Below, piece by piece: positions 20,823 through 29,828 of a DNA stretch of 64,000 nt. A program made the translations under genes and the position numbers. The first letter of the stretch is position 1. Each line of letters starts with the position of its first letter. The DNA lies in assembly GCF_008244685.1 (NCBI RefSeq), contig NZ_VTFT01000002.1, forward strand, positions 310,001 through 374,000, given 5' to 3'. The stretch is from Luteimonas viscosa (GTDB lineage Bacteria > Pseudomonadota > Gammaproteobacteria > Xanthomonadales > Xanthomonadaceae). The notes under the pieces were generated by a model. The model was not told the DNA's origin. It ran no database searches and was given only the letters and a program-made list of their open reading frames with translations.

Positions 20823-21275
20823 ATGGAACTGATCCTGCTGCAACGCGTCACCAACCTCGGCGCCCTCGGCGACAAGGTCAGCGTCAAGCCCGGCTACGGC
20901 CGCAACTTCCTGGTGCCCCAGGGCAAGGCCGTGCCGGCCACCGCCGCCAACCTCGCCGAGTTCGAGGCCAAGCGCGCCGACTACGAGGCCAAGGCCCAGG
21001 CCGTCGCAGACGAGGCGCAGTCGCGCCTGGCGAAGCTGGAAGGCGCCAGCGTGACCCTGTACGCCAACGCTTCCACCGAAGGCAAGCTGTACGGCTCGGT
21101 CGGGCCGCGCGACATCGCCGAAGCGCTGACCAAGGCCGGCATGCCGGTCAACAAGTCGGAAGTGGTGATGGGCGAAGGCCCGCTGCGCAACACCGGCGAA
21201 TTCGAGGTCGTCGTGCACCTGCACGCCGACGCCGAAGCCACGGTCAAGGTGGTGGTCGAGCCCGAAGCGGCCTGA
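20823..21275 (+). CDS. rplI: 50S ribosomal protein L9
   Basis: A 150-residue protein with the L9 N-terminal RNA-binding domain ([30 protein letters not shown]), a long connecting helix and the C-terminal domain. It is the third gene of the operon, 110 nt after rpsR, with a GGAGA ribosome binding site. A strong intrinsic terminator follows at 21299. dnaB lies downstream on the same strand, but about 780 bp of unusual sequence separate them. Confidence 0.98.
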   Translation: MELILLQRVTNLGALGDKVSVKPGYGRNFLVPQGKAVPATAANLAEFEAKRADYEAKAQAVADEAQSRLAKLEGASVTLYANASTEGKLYGSVGPRDIAEALTKAGMPVNKSEVVMGEGPLRNTGEFEVVVHLHADAEATVKVVVEPEAA

Positions 21276-21298
21276 TCGCTGCGTTGCACGCAAAACCG

Positions 21299-21325
21299 AC
21301 AGGCGCCGCAAGGCGCCTGTTTTTT
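21299..21325 (+). terminator. intrinsic terminator of rpsF-rpsR-rplI
   Basis: A perfect 9-bp stem (ACAGGCGCC / GGCGCCTGT), a GCAA tetraloop and a run of six T. It is placed 24 nt after the rplI stop codon. Confidence 0.92.
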
Positions 21326-21414
21326 GTTGCATTGCACTTGGGCGTGTCAAGCACTCCCAGAGTGGGAAGGGGCGGGTTTGCACAACTGCATCTCCCACTT
21401 CGTGGGGAACTGAC

Positions 21415-21526
21415 GGGCCCCGCCGCGACCGGCAGGCCTTCGCGGCGAATGTCCCCCGGCATCCGCTTGCAGCGGATGCCTCCTCCTTGATTTCGCCGCG
21501 AAGGCCTGCCGGCCACGCCGGGGCTC
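21415..21526 (-). repeat. nested hairpin element, copy A
   Basis: A 112-nt foldback. The outer arms 21415-21449 and 21492-21526 are complementary at 31 of 35 positions. Inside is a 42-nt core with a perfect 10-bp stem and 3-nt loop (21458-21480). Read on the minus strand, the unpaired core flanks are ATCAAGGAGGA (11 nt) and GGGGGACA (8 nt). Copy B on the plus strand has the same flanks and the same core length, but different stem sequences. Function is unknown; it could be a structured RNA or a DNA foldback/mobile element. Confidence 0.85.
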
Positions 21527-21605
21527 GGCCTTCCGGTTGCGCGCGGCTGGCGCCACGCGTTTTTGTGCTGCTGTCCGTGAACCGCCAACCATCCCGATAC
21601 GGCGG

Positions 21606-21693
21606 ATGCGGGTGCCCTTGGGTACGAAATCAAGGAGGAGGCGAGGGCCGGAGGCCGTCGCCGGGGGACATTCGTACCCAAGGGCACCCGCAT
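21606..21693 (+). repeat. nested hairpin element, copy B
   Basis: An 88-nt foldback in opposite orientation to copy A. The outer arms 21606-21628 and 21671-21693 are a perfect 23-bp inverted repeat. The core is exactly 42 nt: ATCAAGGAGGA, a 10-bp stem with one mismatch and a 3-nt loop (21640-21662), then GGGGGACA. Outer and inner stem sequences differ from copy A except for the closing CGAA/TTCG of the outer stem and GGC/GCC of the inner stem. The single-stranded loop identity combined with stem divergence suggests selection on structure. Confidence 0.85.
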
Positions 21694-21942
21694 TCGACGC
21701 CACGATCGGTGACAGACGCCGCTCTTGGGAGACACTGTCCAGACCCGTCGGGCGCGTGCGCAACGCCCCATTTGCAAAGGCCGCGCTTAGGAAGAGGCGC
21801 CATCGGGGCGGGTAATTGAAGGTCGTGCGGCCAGCCTGCACCCAGACCCGGCCAAGCTTGGTCCCCCATGGGCGGTCGTACTCTCCGAACGTCTGCATCC
21901 CGCGATCTCCTCTGCTGCGACGCGCCTGCGGTAGAAGCTGCC

Positions 21943-21951
21943 TTATCCACA
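21943..21951 (+). promoter_or_regulatory. perfect DnaA box upstream of dnaB
   Basis: TTATCCACA, identical to the strongest E. coli DnaA-binding consensus, 101 nt before the dnaB start and in an otherwise GC-rich region. DnaA regulation of dnaB is an inference. Only this one box was seen. Confidence 0.5.
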
Positions 21952-22052
21952 GCTTGTTCCATCGCGAACCCACAGCCGCCCCCGTTACGATGGTCGTTCG
22001 AGAACAACAACAGGACCGCCAAGACGGTCCGGCCCCGGGAGTGACCCCCCTG

Positions 22053-23453
22053 ATGTCCGCAAGACCCGGTTTCCGTCCGGAAGCCCGCAACGAACCCAGG
22101 ATCGAGCAGTTGCGCCTGCCGCCGCAGTCGGTCGAGGCGGAACAGGCGGTGCTGGGCGGGTTGATGTTGGCGCCGGATGCCTACGACCGCATCGCCGACC
22201 TGATCGCCGACAACGACTTCTACCGTCGCGACCACCAGCTGATCTACCGCGCGATCCGCGAACTGGCCGAGAAGAACAAGCCGTTCGACGCGGTGACGCT
22301 GGGCGAATGGTTCGAGTCGCAGGGGCTGGCCGAACAGGTCGCCGGCGGCGCCTACCTGGTGGAGCTGGTCAGTACCACGCCCTCGGCCGCGAACATCAAG
22401 GCCTATGCCGAGATCGTGCGCGACAAGGCGATCCTGCGCCAGCTGATCGAGGTCGGCACCGGCATCGTCAACGATGGCTTCCAGCCCGAGGGCCGCGACA
22501 GCAGCGAACTGCTGGCGAAGGCCGAGCAGGAGGTGTTCGCGATCGCGGAGGCCGGTGCGCGCGGGCGGCAGGACTTCACCCCGGTCAACAAGGCGATGCA
22601 GGAGGCGTTCGACGTCCTGCAGACACGTTTCGCCAATGGTGGCGGCATCACCGGCATGCCCACCGGCTACAAGGAGTTCGACGAGATGACGGCGGGGCTG
22701 CAGCCCACCGACCTGCTGATCCTCGCCGCGCGTCCGTCGATGGGCAAGACCACGCTGGCGCTGAACATGGCCGAATACGCGGCGATGAAGACCAAGAAGG
22801 CGGTCGCGGTGTTCTCGATGGAAATGTCGGCCAGCCAGCTCGCGCTGCGCCTGATCTCCTCGGTCGGCCGGGTCAACGCCACGCGCCTGCGCACCGGGCA
22901 GCTCGAGGACGAGGACTGGAGCCGCGTGACCAGCGCGATCCGCCTGATCAAGGACGCCAAGATCTTCATCGACGACACCCCGGCGCTGTCGCCCGACGTG
23001 CTGCGCGCCAAGGCGCGCCGGCTCAAGCGCGAGCACGACCTGGGCCTGATCGTGATCGACTACCTGCAGCTGATGGCGGTGCCGGGCAACAGCGAGAACC
23101 GCGCCACCGAGATCTCCGAGATCTCGCGCTCGCTCAAGGGCCTGGCGAAGGAACTCAACGTGCCGGTGATCGCGCTCTCGCAGCTCAACCGCTCGCTGGA
23201 AACGCGTACCGACAAGCGTCCGGTGATGGCCGACCTGCGCGAGTCGGGCGCGATCGAGCAGGACGCGGACGTGATCATCTTCATCTACCGCGACGAGTAC
23301 TACAACAAGGAAAACTCGCCCGACAAGGGCCTGGCCGAGGTGATCATCGGCAAGCAGCGTAACGGCCCCACCGGTTCGCTCAAGCTCAAGTTCTTCGGCG
23401 AATACACCCGCTTCGACAACCTCGCGCACGACTCGATCGGCAGCTTCGAATAG
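22053..23453 (+). CDS. dnaB: replicative DNA helicase
   Basis: A 466-residue hexameric 5'-3' helicase. Seen: the N-terminal domain opening RLPPQSVEAEQAVLGGLM, Walker A (RPSMGKTT) near residue 230, Walker B (LGLIVIDYLQLM), the H3/H4 region (ALSQLNRSLETRTDKRP) and SGAIEQDADVIIFIYRDE near the C-terminus. No intein is present. The start MSARPGF gives normal length with GGGAG 11 nt upstream; an in-frame ATG at 21990 would add 21 residues. The protein unwinds DNA at the replication fork with DnaG. Confidence 0.97.
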   Translation: MSARPGFRPEARNEPRIEQLRLPPQSVEAEQAVLGGLMLAPDAYDRIADLIADNDFYRRDHQLIYRAIRELAEKNKPFDAVTLGEWFESQGLAEQVAGGAYLVELVSTTPSAANIKAYAEIVRDKAILRQLIEVGTGIVNDGFQPEGRDSSELLAKAEQEVFAIAEAGARGRQDFTPVNKAMQEAFDVLQTRFANGGGITGMPTGYKEFDEMTAGLQPTDLLILAARPSMGKTTLALNMAEYAAMKTKKAVAVFSMEMSASQLALRLISSVGRVNATRLRTGQLEDEDWSRVTSAIRLIKDAKIFIDDTPALSPDVLRAKARRLKREHDLGLIVIDYLQLMAVPGNSENRATEISEISRSLKGLAKELNVPVIALSQLNRSLETRTDKRPVMADLRESGAIEQDADVIIFIYRDEYYNKENSPDKGLAEVIIGKQRNGPTGSLKLKFFGEYTRFDNLAHDSIGSFE

Positions 23454-23525
23454 GCCGCCGGCCCAGGCCGGCGCGGCGGTCGACCGCTTGTGGCGGACCT
23501 CGCCGCCGCGTCCCCGGCGGGCGGC

Positions 23526-24371
23526 TCATACCAGTCTGTTGATCACCTTGACCGCGATCGAGCCGCCGGGGATCGCCATCGAGATGGCGTCGGCGCCGAT
23601 GTCGACCAGCAGGTCGCGCGTCACCATGCCGCCGAGCTTCTCGCGGAACCACTGCCCGAGTTCGACCACGTCGCCGGTCAGGCCGTCCACCTCGACCACA
23701 CCGACCTTGCCGGCGCCACCCCAGGTGTATTCGAAGGCGAACACCGGGCGGTAGTACAGGTGCAGCTTCTCGATGGTGACGGTGTCGTCGTGCATCTCCG
23801 AGGCGTCGATCGCCTCCGAACCGAGCCGGGACAGGGCGATCTGCGCCGCCGCCGAGGACGAGAGCAGCGGCTGCAGCAGGCCGTCGCGATCGAGCTGTTC
23901 CTGTTCGGTCGCCTGGTACTTGTCGACGTAGCGCTGCAGGACGGTGGATTTGACTTCCCGCTTCATGCCGTCCTGGAAGACGGCAGTGTCGACGCGCCGA
24001 AGGCAGCGTTCGCGCGCGGGCAGTTCGATGTGCGGCTTCTTCTCGCGCGAGAGCACCGGATAGACCTGTCCGCCGATGTCCAGGCGCTGGGCGTGCGGGT
24101 TGGCAACCGGCAACACGTAGGTCGCATCGTGGGTGAAGTCGACATCGCGTCGCGCCACGACATGCCAGAAAGGCTCGTAGCGCAGTTCCCATTTCGACAG
24201 CAGCACGGTGTCGGGCTTCGGCCGGTTCAGCGGGTTGAGCCGCGCCAGCGCCCCGAAGGCATTGAGCTTGCTCTTCTCCGCCTGCTCCTGCGCGGCGCGG
24301 GCGGGGTAGACCTCCTCGAACAGCAGGACCCTGGCCGCGGAGGCTTCGATGCGGATGCTGCTCTGCTTCAT
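23526..24371 (-). CDS. hypothetical protein
   Basis: A 281-residue protein I cannot assign. No signal peptide or membrane helix is obvious. Seen: an N-terminal region opening MKQSSIRIEASAARVLLFEEVYPARAA; a middle with paired VVARRDVDFTHDATYVLPV; and a C-terminal beta-rich segment (LHLYYRPVFAFEYTW...KVGVVEVDGLTGDV) reminiscent of PepSY-like repeats, followed by an amphipathic MVTRDLLVDIGADAIS. GGGAAG lies before the chosen ATG. It is convergent with dnaB and divergent from alr; nothing in the context suggests a function. Confidence 0.75.
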   Translation of the reverse strand: MKQSSIRIEASAARVLLFEEVYPARAAQEQAEKSKLNAFGALARLNPLNRPKPDTVLLSKWELRYEPFWHVVARRDVDFTHDATYVLPVANPHAQRLDIGGQVYPVLSREKKPHIELPARERCLRRVDTAVFQDGMKREVKSTVLQRYVDKYQATEQEQLDRDGLLQPLLSSSAAAQIALSRLGSEAIDASEMHDDTVTIEKLHLYYRPVFAFEYTWGGAGKVGVVEVDGLTGDVVELGQWFREKLGGMVTRDLLVDIGADAISMAIPGGSIAVKVINRLV

Positions 24372-24456
24372 GCTGTCTTCCCGGATGCGTCGTCTGCCTG
24401 GCATCGGCAAACGCGAAAAGGTGCCTTGCGCGGCCCGTCGCGCATGTGGCGGCGGC

Positions 24457-24462
24457 TATCAT
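24457..24462 (+). promoter_or_regulatory. -10-like hexamer before alr
   Basis: TATCAT, 6 nt before the ATG at 24469. It supports that start over the ATG at 24541 if the transcript is leaderless. Confidence 0.35.
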
Positions 24463-24468
24463 GCACGC

Positions 24469-25704
24469 ATGTCGACAGCTTCCGCCACGCCCGGGGACGA
24501 TCCTTCGCATCGCGGCGGCGAACCTCTTGCCGGGGCGGGGATGGGAAGGTCATCTCCCGCGGCGAGCGAGCGCCCCACCCGCATCGTGGTCGACCTCGAC
24601 GCGATCGCAGGCAACCTGCGCAACATCCAGGCCCACGTCGGCGTGGCGGTGATGCCGATCGTCAAGGCCAATGCCTACGGCCACGGGCTGGTGCCGGTGG
24701 CGCGCCACCTGCAGGCCGTCGGCGCCGGGCGGATGGGCGTGGCCTTCGTGGAGGAGGGCGTGGCGCTGCGTCGGGCGGGCGTGACAGTGCCGATCCTGGT
24801 GATGGGCGGGATCTTCGGCCACCAGGTCGGCCAGTTCCTTTCCCACGACCTCGACATCACCGTGTCGTCGCTGTCCAAGCTGCGCCAGGTCGAGGCAGCC
24901 GCGGAGGCCGCCGGGCGCAAGGCCGCGATCCACCTGAAGGTCGACACCGGCATGGAGCGCATCGGCGTGCACGGCTATTCGGCCGGCCCCTTCGTCGAAG
25001 CGGCGGTGCGCTCGCGCTGGTGCGAGATCCGCGGCGTGTATTCGCACCTGGCCTGTGCCGACGATCCGGAATCGCCGATGACCGCGCTGCAGCTCGAGCG
25101 CTTCCTCGAGGCCTGCGCGCATTTCGACCGTCTCGGCACGCCGATGCCCGTGCGTCACCTTGCCAATTCCGGCGGCGTGCTGCATTTCCCGGACACGCAT
25201 CTGGACATGGTGCGTCCGGGCATCCTGCTCTACGGCGTGCTGCCGGATCCGGCGTCGCGGCCGGCGATCCCGGTGCGGTCGGCGTTGTCGCTGCTGTCGC
25301 AGGTGGTGTACTTCAAGGTTGTGCGCGCAGGCGCCACGGTCGGCTATGGGGCGACCTGGACGGCGCTGCACGACACGCGCGTGGTCACGGTGCCGATCGG
25401 CTACGGCGACGGCTGGCCGCGCGCCGTGTCGTCGCGCGGGCAGGTGCTGATCCGCGGGCGCCGCCATCCGCTGGTCGGGCGGGTGTGCATGGACCAGTTC
25501 ATGGTCGACATCGGCGACAACAGCGCGTTCAACGAGGACGAGGTGGTGCTGGTCGGCAGGCAGGATGGAGAGTCGATCACGATCGAGGAGGTGGCGCGCA
25601 CCGCCGGCACCATCCCCTACGAGATCCTGGTGCAGCTCAACGAACGCATCCCGCGCCAGTACCGCGGGGGCGAGCGCGCGGGCCGGCCGACCGGAATCGG
25701 CTGA
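24469..25704 (+). CDS. alr: alanine racemase
   Basis: A PLP-dependent racemase making D-alanine for peptidoglycan. Seen: the PLP-lysine motif VKANAYGHG, the substrate region HLKVDTGMERIGV, LANSGGVLHFP, the catalytic Tyr motif VGYGATW and GRVCMDQFMVDIGD. From 24469 it has 411 residues with a 33-residue Ser/Pro/Gly-rich extension before RIVVDLDAI. From the ATG at 24541 it would have 387, closer to the usual 360-380. I kept 24469 because of the TATCAT element 6 nt upstream, but the choice is uncertain. It is monocistronic. Confidence 0.93.
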   Translation: MSTASATPGDDPSHRGGEPLAGAGMGRSSPAASERPTRIVVDLDAIAGNLRNIQAHVGVAVMPIVKANAYGHGLVPVARHLQAVGAGRMGVAFVEEGVALRRAGVTVPILVMGGIFGHQVGQFLSHDLDITVSSLSKLRQVEAAAEAAGRKAAIHLKVDTGMERIGVHGYSAGPFVEAAVRSRWCEIRGVYSHLACADDPESPMTALQLERFLEACAHFDRLGTPMPVRHLANSGGVLHFPDTHLDMVRPGILLYGVLPDPASRPAIPVRSALSLLSQVVYFKVVRAGATVGYGATWTALHDTRVVTVPIGYGDGWPRAVSSRGQVLIRGRRHPLVGRVCMDQFMVDIGDNSAFNEDEVVLVGRQDGESITIEEVARTAGTIPYEILVQLNERIPRQYRGGERAGRPTGIG

Positions 25705-25809
25705 CAGCCGCAAGCGGAGCGACCGGGACGACCGGGGCCGGCGTCAATCCTCCCCGAGCAATCGCGCCAACCTGCCCGCGCGCTTGCTGCCCGGACGCGC
25801 CGGGCCTGG

Positions 25810-26508
25810 TTATCGGGTCCGGCGCGGCATCGTCGCGGTGCAGTCCTGGAGCGATGCGGTGAGGTCGTCGGCGAAGGTGGACACGAGTTCGCGCACAAGT
25901 TCGATCTCCCGCGGCGTAGCGCCCGCGCGCAGGCCCGCGACCGCGACCACCTCGAATCGATCGGGACTGCGGGCGAATAGCCGCGACTCGGCCACCGTCC
26001 GGACTTCGCCCGGCGCATCGACGAACCGCATCGCGAGGGGGAACGGGTCCTGGTCGGAGGCCGGGTGGGTGACGTTGGTCATCGACTTGCGCAGCATGGG
26101 TCCCATCGGCGACGCCGACTCTTCGACCCGGTACAGGTGCGGCAACGAAGCGGCGAACGCGCGCGCGCTGGCCAGCTGTGCCGCGTGCTCATCTCCCGCC
26201 GTCAGCGAGGCGGGCATGGTCGACGACACGAGGTAGACCTCGATCGGCGCCCCGTACTCCACCCGGACCAGGGAAACCGCGCTGCCACTGAACAGCGCAC
26301 TGATGCGGCGGGTGGCGCGCTCGGCAATCGGGAACGTGGCGCAGTACACCCCGGGAAAATGGTAGCGGCCGTCCCAGGAGCCCGCCGCGAGATCCACCGC
26401 CGCACCGTCGGCGAACGCGGTCCCGGGCGAATCCTGCGCGCCCAGCGGGGCCGAAAGCAGGGTGGCGATGCAGGACGCGGCGATCCGCGCGGTCCAGAGT
26501 CCGTTCAT
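25810..26508 (-). CDS. secreted hypothetical protein
   Basis: A 232-residue exported protein without a recognised domain. Seen: a signal peptide (MNGLWTARIAASCIATLLSAPLGAQ, cleavage near residue 24). The mature part has two cysteines that could pair (in GVYCATFPIAE and LQDCTATMP), the strands SLVRVEYGAPIEVYLVSS, and a helical C-terminus (PREIELVRELVSTFADDL). It probably resides in the periplasm. It is convergent with alr and divergent from the photolyase gene. Confidence 0.7.
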   Translation of the reverse strand: MNGLWTARIAASCIATLLSAPLGAQDSPGTAFADGAAVDLAAGSWDGRYHFPGVYCATFPIAERATRRISALFSGSAVSLVRVEYGAPIEVYLVSSTMPASLTAGDEHAAQLASARAFAASLPHLYRVEESASPMGPMLRKSMTNVTHPASDQDPFPLAMRFVDAPGEVRTVAESRLFARSPDRFEVVAVAGLRAGATPREIELVRELVSTFADDLTASLQDCTATMPRRTR

Positions 26509-26727
26509 GGCTTCGATCTCCTCCTGAGATCAGTCGAGCGTCCAGCGTAGCGCCTCCCGGGCCGCCTTGGCCAGACGCGCCGCCCGTTTTTCCCGGGCGG
26601 GTTCGCCATTCCTCGACCGGCGCGAGCGCTCCTTCCCGCCCATGGCGCCGGAATGATTGGTCCGGACCGGCAGGGCGCGCCTGCGTCCGATTGACGCCGG
26701 CTCGACCCGGGCGCCTGATACTGCGCC

Positions 26728-28158
26728 ATGGCCAATGCCCTCGTCTGGTTCCGCAACGATCTCCGCCTGGCCGACCAGCCGGCGCTGCAGGCGGCGTTGT
26801 CGGCGCGGCAGTTGCCCGTCTGCGTCTACATCCATGCGCCGGAGGAGGAGGGCGGCTGGGCGCCGGGCGCCGCTTCGAACGCCTGGCGGCAGCGTTCGCT
26901 CGAAGCGCTGGACGCGGACCTGCGCGCGCGCGGTTCGCGCCTGCGGATCTTCCGTGGCCCCACCCTGCCGGTGCTGCAGGCGCTGGCCGCCACCCTCGAC
27001 GCGGAAGCGGTGTACTGGACGCGCCGCTACGAGCCGGAGATCGAGCGCCGCGACACCGCGATCAAGCGCGCGCTGCGCGAGCAGGGGCTGCACGCGGAAA
27101 GCTTCAACGGCGCGTTGCTGTTCGAGCCGTGGCAGCTGTCGACGAAGCAGGACGGCCCGTACCGCGTGTTCACGCCGTTCTGGCGCACGGCACTGGCCGA
27201 CTGGCGCACGCATCCGCCGTCGGATGCGCCCGCCGCGCTGCCGGATCTGGAAGGCGATCCGCACGGCATCCCGCTCGGCACCCTCAAGTTGCTGCCCGCG
27301 CGCGGCTGGGATGCGCCGTTCTGGCAGCACTGGACGCCCGGCGAAGCTGGTGCGCAGGAGGCGCTGGAGGTGTTCGTCGATGGCGCACTGCGCGGCTACC
27401 GCGACGGGCGCGACCGTCCGGATCGCGTCGGCACCTCGCGGCTGTCGCCGCACCTGCACTTCGGCGAGATCGCGCCCTGGCGGATCGTAGCGGCGCTTGA
27501 AGCGGAGCGTCGCGCCGAAACCGGCGCCGACATCGATGCCTTCGTGCGCGAGCTCGGCTGGCGCGAGTTCGCCCACCACCTGCTGCACCATTTTCCCGCC
27601 AGCACCGACGCCAACTTCAACCCGCGCTTCGACGGGTTCGCCTGGGCGAAAGCGGATCGCCGCGCACTCGAGGCCTGGCGCACCGGCCGCACCGGGGTGC
27701 CGATCGTCGATGCCGGCCTGCGCGAGTTGTGGCACACCGGCTGGATGCACAACCGCGTGCGCATGATCGTCGCCAGCTACCTGTGCAAGCACATGCGCCA
27801 GCACTGGCGCGAGGGCGCGCGCTGGTTCTGGGACACGCTTGTCGATGCCGACCTCGCCAGCAACACCCTGGGCTGGCAATGGGTGGCGGGGACAGGCGCG
27901 GATGCCGCGCCGTACTTCCGCGTGTTCAATCCGGTGACCCAGGCCACCAGGTTCGATCCAGACGGACGCTACGTGGCGCGCTGGGTGCCGGAGCTGGCGG
28001 ACCTGCCGGTTCCGCTGCGGCATGCGCCCTGGACCGATCCGGCCGGCGCGCGACGGCGCGCGCCTGGTTATCCGGCAAGGCCCATCGCGGACCTTGCCGC
28101 CGGCCGCGATGCGGCGCTGGCGGCCTACCGCGCGCTGCGCGAATCCGCGGCGAATTGA
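26728..28158 (+). CDS. phrB: deoxyribodipyrimidine photolyase
   Basis: A 476-residue FAD-dependent photolyase/cryptochrome family protein, probably a class I CPD photolyase. Seen: the N-terminal antenna domain (LVWFRNDLRLADQPAL), SPHLHFGEI, ELGWREFAHHLL with the CPD-contacting Trp/Glu pair, GWMHNRVRMIVASYLCKH and the FAD-domain DADLASNTLGWQWVAGTG. It repairs UV-induced pyrimidine dimers using blue light. A GATACT hexamer lies 5 nt before the ATG. The acyltransferase gene follows after 48 nt on the same strand. Confidence 0.94.
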   Translation: MANALVWFRNDLRLADQPALQAALSARQLPVCVYIHAPEEEGGWAPGAASNAWRQRSLEALDADLRARGSRLRIFRGPTLPVLQALAATLDAEAVYWTRRYEPEIERRDTAIKRALREQGLHAESFNGALLFEPWQLSTKQDGPYRVFTPFWRTALADWRTHPPSDAPAALPDLEGDPHGIPLGTLKLLPARGWDAPFWQHWTPGEAGAQEALEVFVDGALRGYRDGRDRPDRVGTSRLSPHLHFGEIAPWRIVAALEAERRAETGADIDAFVRELGWREFAHHLLHHFPASTDANFNPRFDGFAWAKADRRALEAWRTGRTGVPIVDAGLRELWHTGWMHNRVRMIVASYLCKHMRQHWREGARWFWDTLVDADLASNTLGWQWVAGTGADAAPYFRVFNPVTQATRFDPDGRYVARWVPELADLPVPLRHAPWTDPAGARRRAPGYPARPIADLAAGRDAALAAYRALRESAAN

Positions 28159-28206
28159 CGCTTCCGACGGCGCCGTGATTCACTCGCCCGACGCACGGGA
28201 GGGCGC

Positions 28207-29706
28207 ATGGCCGCAACACACCCACGGCGCCGCGTGGCGCCCCGCGAGCCGATGTCGAAGGTCGACACGGCGTGGCTGCGCATGGAGCGTCCCACCAACC
28301 CGATGATGATCACCGGCGTGCTGATGCTGGCCGAGCCGCTGTCGGTCGCGCAGTTGCGCAAGGTGATCCGGACCCGTTTCCTGGCTTACGCGCGCTTCCG
28401 GCAGAAGGCCGTCGATGGCGCGGCGGGGGCGGCCTGGCAGGACGACGAACACTTCGACCTCGACTGGCACGTGCGGCTGTCGGCGCTGCCGGGTCGCGAG
28501 AAGCGGCACGGCGCGCGCGGCGAGGCGGCCGAGAAGCGCGCGCTCGAGCGCTTCGTCAGCCAGCTGGCGTCGACGCCGCTCGATGCGTCGCGCCCGCTGT
28601 GGCAGTTCCACCTGGTGGAGCGCTACCGCGGCGGCTCGGCCCTGGTCGCGCGCATCCACCACAGTTATGCCGACGGCATCGCACTGGTGCAGGTGCTGCT
28701 GTCGCTGACCGACACCGCACGCGATCCGGCCCCGGACAAGGCGCTTGCCCGCGCCTGGCTGCGGCAGGACGGCGCGCGGGTCGAACGGCGCGTCGGCGCG
28801 GTCGAGCGATATCGCCGGCTTGGCGGCAGGATGCTCGGCAAGGGCATGGAGATGGTGCAGGACCCGGGCCTTGCCGCGATGCTCGCACGCGAGGGCGGCG
28901 AGATCGCGCGCGAGCTGCTGCAGGCGCTGGCGCTGCCTGACGACCCGCCGTCGATCCTGCGTGGCTCGCTCGGCGTGAGCAAGCGCGTGGCCTGGGCCGA
29001 ACCGCTGGATCTCGACGAGGTCAAGGCGGTCGGCCGCGCCTGCGACTGCACCGTCAACGACGTGCTGATGGCCGCCGCGGCCGGCGCGCTGCGCAGCTAC
29101 ATGCTCGCGCGCGGCGAGGCGGTGGATGGCATGCGCCTGCGCGCGACCGTACCGGTCAACCTGCGTCCGCTCGAGCACGCGAAGAAGCTGGGCAACCATT
29201 TCGGCCTGGTGTTCCTCGACCTGCCCGTCGGCGAGGACAACCCGGTGCGCCGCCTGGAATGCGTGGCCGAATGCATGGACCGGCTGAAGGGCTCTCGCCA
29301 GGCGGTGGTGGCCTACGGATTGCTGGCGGCGCTGGGCATGGCGCCGCAGGCGCTGCAGGGGCCGGCGCTGGACCTGCTCAGCCGCAAGGCCACCGCGGTG
29401 GCGACCAACGTTCCCGGCCCGCAGCAGCCGCTGTACATGGCCGGCAGCCGCGTGGCCGAGCTGATGTTCTGGGTGCCGCAGACGGGCTCGATCGGGCTCG
29501 GCATCTCGATCTTCAGCTACGACGGCCGCGTCCACTTCGGGCTGATCGCCGATGGCCGGCTGGTGCCGGACCCGGACGCGGTGATCCGCCGTTTCCGGCC
29601 CGAATTCGAGAAGCTGTTGTATCTGGCGATGATGGGGGACTGGGAGCGGGCGCTGGTGTCGGTCGATGCTGACGGCCTGCTGGAAGCTGGTGTGGCGGGA
29701 TCCTGA
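28207..29706 (+). CDS. wax ester synthase/diacylglycerol acyltransferase family protein
   Basis: A 499-residue WS/DGAT-type acyltransferase. Seen: the active-site motif HHSYADG (HHxxxDG, residues 151-157), PLWQFHLVE just before it, and the C-terminal NVPGPQQPLYMAG signature. Such enzymes transfer acyl-CoA to fatty alcohols or diacylglycerol, making wax esters or triacylglycerol for storage. Substrate choice cannot be read from the sequence. GGAGG lies 4 nt before the ATG; an internal ATG at 28252 (MSKVDTAWL) resembles the more common family start. The protein is cytosolic or peripheral to the membrane. Confidence 0.9.
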   Translation: MAATHPRRRVAPREPMSKVDTAWLRMERPTNPMMITGVLMLAEPLSVAQLRKVIRTRFLAYARFRQKAVDGAAGAAWQDDEHFDLDWHVRLSALPGREKRHGARGEAAEKRALERFVSQLASTPLDASRPLWQFHLVERYRGGSALVARIHHSYADGIALVQVLLSLTDTARDPAPDKALARAWLRQDGARVERRVGAVERYRRLGGRMLGKGMEMVQDPGLAAMLAREGGEIARELLQALALPDDPPSILRGSLGVSKRVAWAEPLDLDEVKAVGRACDCTVNDVLMAAAAGALRSYMLARGEAVDGMRLRATVPVNLRPLEHAKKLGNHFGLVFLDLPVGEDNPVRRLECVAECMDRLKGSRQAVVAYGLLAALGMAPQALQGPALDLLSRKATAVATNVPGPQQPLYMAGSRVAELMFWVPQTGSIGLGISIFSYDGRVHFGLIADGRLVPDPDAVIRRFRPEFEKLLYLAMMGDWERALVSVDADGLLEAGVAGS

Positions 29707-29828
29707 ACGAAGCCGGACGCCCGGTGGCGCTCGCGCCGATCCGTCACCCGCCGTTGGCGCAACGCGTGGTTAGCTGTCGGCCCATTCATCCGCGCGGGTG
29801 ACCTGTCCCGCGCCCAGGAGACCGCACC

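Larger units (their letters stand above)
21276..22052. other. 777-bp rplI-dnaB intergenic region
   Basis: From left to right it holds the rplI terminator, a partially palindromic stretch (CTCCCAGAGTGGGA near 21355), hairpin elements A and B in opposite orientation, about 250 bp with no recognised feature, and a perfect DnaA box. Open frames crossing it are products of the inverted repeats. I see no convincing small gene. Confidence 0.7.

Noticed and set aside
21284..21819. Several small frames across the rplI-dnaB gap
   Set aside because: They read through inverted repeats and share phrases only because of the hairpin cores; no ribosome binding sites or families.
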